Part shown: one piece after another, positions 31,232 through 35,354 of the stretch | Layout of the letters: the number at the start of each line of letters is the position of its first letter | Position numbering within the stretch: the stretch's first letter is position 1 | DNA from: RZYY01 sp036794825 | Lineage (GTDB): Bacteria > Bacteroidota > Bacteroidia > Bacteroidales > 4484-276 | Reading direction: 5' to 3' | DNA length: 35,354 bases | NCBI GenBank assembly: GCA_036794825.1 | Contig: DAIRGA010000040.1 | Location: 1-35,354, forward strand | Notes under the pieces: model-generated | The model's input: only the letters and a program-made list of their open reading frames with translations | Databases searched by the model: none | Told to the model about the DNA's origin: nothing | Position numbers and translations under genes: made by a program

Positions 31232-33511
31232 TTAAAAATTCCTTCTCAGGGATTCAAAATTCTCGATTACCAAAACAGCAATGACGAACAGAAGCAGCGT
31301 ACCCAGCGCTGAAACAGCCACAATAATCCATCGGACCGGGTAGGCTTTTTTATCAGCAGGATACGGAGCTGAAACCACGTTTGCGTAAGTGATTTCTTTA
31401 TTGTAGTTCATCAGCGCATCGTCAAGATCAACCTTAATTTTTGAGTACTCATTCACCAGGTTGTAAAGCCTGTCGTTATAAAAAATCCATTCGCCTCCAA
31501 ACTCTTCAAGGTTCTTTTTCAGCTGAGCAACCTCTTTGGTGTTGATATTGGCCGCAGCATTGCTACCATCAACTGTGCGCAAAAAACCGCGGGCAACTTC
31601 ACGCGACTGATTTGGAAAATCAATGATGCCGTGGTTCAGACGTAAATCAGCATGAATGGCCTGTACTGAGTCAATCTCAGCTTTTTTTGCATCCAACCTT
31701 CGGCGAATGAACTCAACCACTTCGCCATATTTTTCCTTGTGGGTTTCGAGTACCTTTTTATTATAGTAGTTAATGATGTCTTCCACCATATTGCATGCAA
31801 CCTGAGGGTCAGCGTCAAAAACTTCTATGAGCACCGACTCGTAAGGTGTTTTTGAAATGCGGACATTCTGATTATACTCGTAAATGATAGTGGAATGGAA
31901 ATGTTTATATGAAGAATCAATCCTGTAGCGTTCAGCCAGGTTATATTTGGCGATAAGATGGTCTCGAATATCTCGTGACTGCAAAAACTGAAGCATTTGT
32001 TCCGATTCACTCTCTTCGGAATAAGGCGTAACGTTGCTGGGATAAACTACGGCGTAGGATTTGAATTTTGGCGTAATCACCAATGGCGATGACAGAATTG
32101 CCGCCAGCACGATGCTTATCAGCAGAAGCACACCAAGGTGGGTCTTCCATTTGAACAACATCTTTATCAGGTTTGTATTTGCGAATAATTTCTCCATTTG
32201 ATTATCCTTTTTTTCTGTTTGTCGTTGAGTGTTGAAATTTGAATCTGCTTGAGAATTTTGCATGGCAAGTTCATTCAGTATGGATGCTCTTACCTGCTCG
32301 ATGATGGATTTGGAAAGTTGAGACAGATCTTCAGTTGTTAATTCTATTTTTTTTTCCTGTGCCGGCGATCCGGAAGTAGGGTCGGGAATGGAAACGGGTC
32401 GGCTTTGCTGATTTTGGTTGTTTGCGTCGGAGGCCTTGTCTGCATTACTTTGCCGATCAGACCTGACAGAAATAAACCTGGATGAGAGCAGGGATGCGGG
32501 GAAATATTCCCTCACGTTTTCGATCATCAATATGACGATCAATGAGAAGAGGAAGGCTGAAACCGTGGTTACCATCACTATGAGCCAGCGGATCGGGTAT
32601 GATTTGCGCTCTGCCGGGAAAGCGCTGTTAACCACAAACTTAGTGGGCAGTACTTCTTCGGCGTCGGTTTTGGCCTCTTCATATTTGCCTTTGAGTAAAC
32701 TGAGTTTTTCACGTTCATATTCCAGCCGGTCGCGCAGATTCACATAAGGTCCGCCATATCTGGCGAGAATATCCAGCTTTTCCTGAATTCTTTTTATGCC
32801 AACGGAATTATTGGTAGCCATCTCTTTTGCAAGTTGCATGTTGAGCATCTCAGCCTGCGACTCATAGTCCTGAACACCTAGCTTTCGAAGCTCAGTGAGC
32901 GAATCCTCCATTTGCTGCATCTCTTCCGAAAGCTTTAAATACTGATTTTGAACTATTTCGAAGGCTTTTCTTGCCCTTTCCTGCTGTATTTGGTTCTTTG
33001 TTGAATCGAGCAGGTCGGCAATGCGATTAGCAATGTCGGCAGCGTACTGAGGGTCGGTGTCGAGAACTGAAATCCTGACGGCCATAAATTCAGTTCTTTT
33101 AAAAGAAATGTTGCTTTCGTAGCGGCGGTAAAGTTTACTGAGTCTAGAGGTGCTGTTGGGGCTGATACCGTAATGTTTCTCCAGGTCAAATTCTTCGATA
33201 ATCCTGTCTCTGATCCGGTTGGAGTGAAGGATTTGAAGCATTTGTTCCGTCTCTTCGTCAACCCCAAAATCAAGGATGCCTTTTTGGGTAGCACTTCGGT
33301 TTTGAGTAAGCAATGCCTGGGAAATGGCATTTGTGGCGGCCGGGTACATTATCACGGTGGATCTGTACTTGTCGCTGATAAGTAAAGAGACTAAGGATGA
33401 GCCAATTATAGCAATACCAACCACCCACAGCAACGGCTTACGCCACTTGTACAAAAACAACAAAATATTCGTAGAGTCAAAACTCTCATTTGCAGGTTTT
33501 TGTTGAACCAT
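31232..33511 (-). CDS. tandem (double) polysaccharide co-polymerase, Wzz family
   Basis: A 759-residue protein made of two complete Wzz-type units. Unit 1: helix about 25-46, periplasmic region with coiled coil (to about 300), the Pro-containing second helix in SYPIRWLIVMVTTVSAF (to about 327). A hydrophilic Gln/Ser/Asp-rich linker (about 340-437) follows. Unit 2 begins at M439 (MEKLFANTNLIKMLFKWK): helix about 449-470, periplasmic part, and the final helix in AYPVRWIIVAVSALGTLLL. Both units share EQMLQxL and the xYPxRWxIV junction. Co-polymerases set glycan chain length; no tyrosine-kinase domain is attached. The ATG at 33511 is chosen; a TTG at 33538 would add 9 residues. Confidence 0.85.
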   Translation of the reverse strand: MVQQKPANESFDSTNILLFLYKWRKPLLWVVGIAIIGSSLVSLLISDKYRSTVIMYPAATNAISQALLTQNRSATQKGILDFGVDEETEQMLQILHSNRIRDRIIEEFDLEKHYGISPNSTSRLSKLYRRYESNISFKRTEFMAVRISVLDTDPQYAADIANRIADLLDSTKNQIQQERARKAFEIVQNQYLKLSEEMQQMEDSLTELRKLGVQDYESQAEMLNMQLAKEMATNNSVGIKRIQEKLDILARYGGPYVNLRDRLEYEREKLSLLKGKYEEAKTDAEEVLPTKFVVNSAFPAERKSYPIRWLIVMVTTVSAFLFSLIVILMIENVREYFPASLLSSRFISVRSDRQSNADKASDANNQNQQSRPVSIPDPTSGSPAQEKKIELTTEDLSQLSKSIIEQVRASILNELAMQNSQADSNFNTQRQTEKKDNQMEKLFANTNLIKMLFKWKTHLGVLLLISIVLAAILSSPLVITPKFKSYAVVYPSNVTPYSEESESEQMLQFLQSRDIRDHLIAKYNLAERYRIDSSYKHFHSTIIYEYNQNVRISKTPYESVLIEVFDADPQVACNMVEDIINYYNKKVLETHKEKYGEVVEFIRRRLDAKKAEIDSVQAIHADLRLNHGIIDFPNQSREVARGFLRTVDGSNAAANINTKEVAQLKKNLEEFGGEWIFYNDRLYNLVNEYSKIKVDLDDALMNYNKEITYANVVSAPYPADKKAYPVRWIIVAVSALGTLLLFVIAVLVIENFESLRRNF

Positions 33512-33586
33512 AGGTGTATTTATCAATTGAAGGCGCAAAAATAGAACTTTTTATCTTGGAAAATGACTAATTCATCAGACCATCCA

Positions 33587-35056
33587 TCACGGGTTTTCTT
33601 CGATGGCGCTCTCCTTGCTTCTCAAAATTTCAATCAAACCCTTGATATTTAACAATTTCAGCATTGCGGCAAGGAGTATGGCGCCCAAAATCATCAACAG
33701 AAAATTGTACATCCAGTTCTCAAAAAATAGTCTTGAACTGATATTCAATATTATCAGCCCACAGATAAAGACAAGAAGAGCCGTGAGAAAGCGGTAATTG
33801 ACATTGAACCGGAACAAACGTGCGGCAATAATCATCTGTATGGCAGCAGTGGCATATTGTGCTATCAGGCTGGCATAAGCAGAGCCTATGGCAAGCAACC
33901 GTGGAACAAGAATGAGATTTATCATAAAATTCACTACCATTCCGCTGGCTGCCACCACATTGAGTGTTTTCAGGCTGCCGTTGGCTGTGAGCAAAGTTCC
34001 AAAAATATAGGTAGATGATATTGCTACCGAACCGAACATCAGCAGGCGGAAAACAGCCGCAGATTCATCAACATGGTCGTGGTACATCAGGTTCATAAGT
34101 TCATAACTATAAAAATATGACCCGATAGCCACGGTTGCAGATAGAATGAAAAGCAGTGTAAATGCGAGTTTTACGACCTGGTTAACGTTCTCCTTTTGCT
34201 TTATCATACTGGCGAAGATTGGCAGCAGCAGCACCGAAAACAGGTAAGCAATCATGTTGAAGGCATCGAGCAAGCGGTAGGCTGAGGCATAAATACCCAC
34301 TTCGTATTCACCCTTGTCGGCTGGCAGCAACCGCTCGATCATCACCGTATCAATGCGGTTGTAAAAGGTCATCAGCAGCACCAAAATGGCAAACGGGAAG
34401 CTTTGTTTTATGATCATGATAAAAAATGGCCAGTTCCACTTCAAACGGCGGAACTCAGCTTTTTTCATCACCACAATCATTGCTACCAGCACAGTAACAA
34501 GGTAGGCCGAGGTTTGGGCATAAACAAACCATTCGATTTTAAAACTGGAAGTGGTTACATGCCCCCAGATCAAAACGCTGCAAATCATTATCATGAGCAG
34601 CCTGTCGAGCACCGAGAGCAGACTGTCGGTGCGAAACATCAGCAGCCCGGAAACGTTCGAACGCAGGTAGAGGATAAAGGATAGCAGGAACTGATTGAAA
34701 CACAGAAAACCCAACAACCCGAGCTGATGAGCATTAAACCCGATAATCAGTCCAACGCTGAAAGTAACGATTGTATAAACCACAGCCAGAAGCAGTTTGA
34801 TGATCACAATCCCTGAAAAGTGCTTGTTCAGTAATTGGTTGTTCTGAGCAATGTTACGGTTGTTGTAGTTGGTAATTCCGAAATCGAGCAGGATATTAAA
34901 AAGAAAAGAAAAATTGAAAAGCACGTAATAAAATCCATAATCACCGGCGCCTACAATGTTTTGCACGCTCCGATCCACTCCCAGAATCCAGAATGGTTTC
35001 ACCAGGAGGTTCAAAAACAAAAGCAGGATTAAATTTGCCAGAAATTTCTTCTTCAT
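33587..35056 (-). CDS. polysaccharide flippase (Wzx/MOP family)
   Basis: A 489-residue membrane protein with about 14 predicted helices and the usual features of Wzx-type exporters: N-terminal KPFWILGVDRSVQNIVGAGDYG, FNILLDFGITNYNNRNIA, a polar helix around IDTVMIERLLPADKGEYEVGIY and the repeated second half ending in a basic cytoplasmic tail. It would flip an undecaprenyl-linked oligosaccharide to the periplasm for the polymerase downstream. It heads the leftward operon, with the co-polymerase gene 75 bases after it. Confidence 0.87.
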   Translation of the reverse strand: MKKKFLANLILLLFLNLLVKPFWILGVDRSVQNIVGAGDYGFYYVLFNFSFLFNILLDFGITNYNNRNIAQNNQLLNKHFSGIVIIKLLLAVVYTIVTFSVGLIIGFNAHQLGLLGFLCFNQFLLSFILYLRSNVSGLLMFRTDSLLSVLDRLLMIMICSVLIWGHVTTSSFKIEWFVYAQTSAYLVTVLVAMIVVMKKAEFRRLKWNWPFFIMIIKQSFPFAILVLLMTFYNRIDTVMIERLLPADKGEYEVGIYASAYRLLDAFNMIAYLFSVLLLPIFASMIKQKENVNQVVKLAFTLLFILSATVAIGSYFYSYELMNLMYHDHVDESAAVFRLLMFGSVAISSTYIFGTLLTANGSLKTLNVVAASGMVVNFMINLILVPRLLAIGSAYASLIAQYATAAIQMIIAARLFRFNVNYRFLTALLVFICGLIILNISSRLFFENWMYNFLLMILGAILLAAMLKLLNIKGLIEILRSKESAIEENP

Positions 35057-35261
35057 TCAAATACCGGTATGCTGAAGCAATGCGCTCAATTTAGACGGTT
35101 TTAGTTCTTTCACGGTTGCGTAGAGATATCACTAAAAACAGTCTAATTTGGGTCGTCTGATAACGAAGGCCACCTGGATATAGTTTGCTGAAATTTTATA
35201 TCTGATCCTGGCTGGATTGACGCATTATCAGCACAAAAGTTATCAGTTGTGTCTGGTTAAC
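35057..35261. other. upstream region of the polysaccharide operon
   Basis: No gene is seen. The promoter of the flippase gene should lie here on the minus strand, but no clear TAnnTTTG element was found. Confidence 0.4.
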
Positions 35262-35354
35262 TCGAAGGAGATTACCCGCTTCGCTCGGAATGACGTGGCT
35301 TTCAAGGGGTTTTTAAAGGGGAGGGGGTGTGCGGCGGCTTCGCCGCCGCACACC
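35262..35354. repeat. REP-like intergenic repeat ending in a perfect hairpin
   Basis: The segment CTCGAAGGAGATTACCCGCT...CGGAATGACG resembles the widespread intergenic repeats of the form GAGATT...CTTCGCT...AATGACG found in many environmental genomes. It is followed by a perfect 13-bp inverted repeat, GGTGTGCGGCGGC (35326-35338) and GCCGCCGCACACC (35342-35354), with a 3-base loop, that ends exactly at the window edge. Other copies cannot be checked here. Confidence 0.45.

Noticed and set aside
1..35354. CRISPR array, prophage, insertion sequence or tRNA
   Set aside because: No regularly spaced repeats, no transposase, integrase or phage proteins, and no tRNA cloverleaf or T-arm signature was noticed by eye. 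A dedicated tRNA or ncRNA scan could still find weak candidates.

Overview
This window is a chromosomal segment of a Bacteroidota bacterium, most like Bacteroidales or a relative. Evidence: a type IX secretion (T9SS) cargo protein, the T9SS regulator PorX, the lpxC-fabZ gene fusion typical of the phylum, the order HD-protein/lpxD/lpxC-fabZ/lpxA/efp, and repeated TAnnTTTG promoter elements in place of a sigma70 -10 box. No rRNA, tRNA, CRISPR array, prophage or transposase was seen.

Layout. (1) 1-3253: a large secreted T9SS cargo protein on the minus strand. (2) 4014-7486: a three-gene NAD-linked [FeFe]-hydrogenase operon (hydC-hydB-hydA). (3) 7589-16318: a divergent sulfur-redox island. Leftward runs sulfide:quinone oxidoreductase, a DUF1641 protein, a TusE/DsrC-like protein and a DsrE2-like protein. 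Rightward runs an octaheme cytochrome c, a membrane cytochrome b, a lipoprotein with two rhodanese domains, the two halves of a YeeE/YedE sulfur transporter (the second fused to a rhodanese-like domain), and a membrane-anchored rhodanese-like protein. An FNR/DNR-like palindrome lies between the two arms. (4) 16430-18983: a small RRM RNA-binding protein with a terminator-like leader, and a membrane-anchored NirK-like copper protein with a third cupredoxin domain. (5) 19259-23300: a thioesterase, alanine dehydrogenase, tsaE and porX. (6) 23436-29775: an HD hydrolase and lipid A genes (lpxD, lpxC-fabZ, lpxA) with efp and a second lpxD paralogue. (7) 29772-35056: leftward surface-polysaccharide genes (flippase, double co-polymerase, O-antigen ligase/polymerase). 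(8) 35262-35354: an intergenic repeat ending in a perfect GC-rich hairpin at the window edge.

How the genes fit together (inference): hydrogenase, sulfide oxidation, octaheme cytochrome and copper reductase suggest a facultative or strict anaerobe coupling H2/NADH and reduced sulfur to oxidised sulfur or nitrogen acceptors. The most unusual feature is in the sulfur island. Three proteins of one operon (double-rhodanese lipoprotein, YeeE-rhodanese fusion, single-pass rhodanese) all end in Lys-x-(Lys/Ala)-Gly-Gly-Cys, encoded by different synonymous codons. In two of the three the rhodanese catalytic cysteine is replaced by serine. This could be a membrane-attached relay carrying sulfane sulfur on C-terminal cysteine arms towards the YeeE/YedE channel and the cytoplasmic DsrE2/TusE/SQR proteins.
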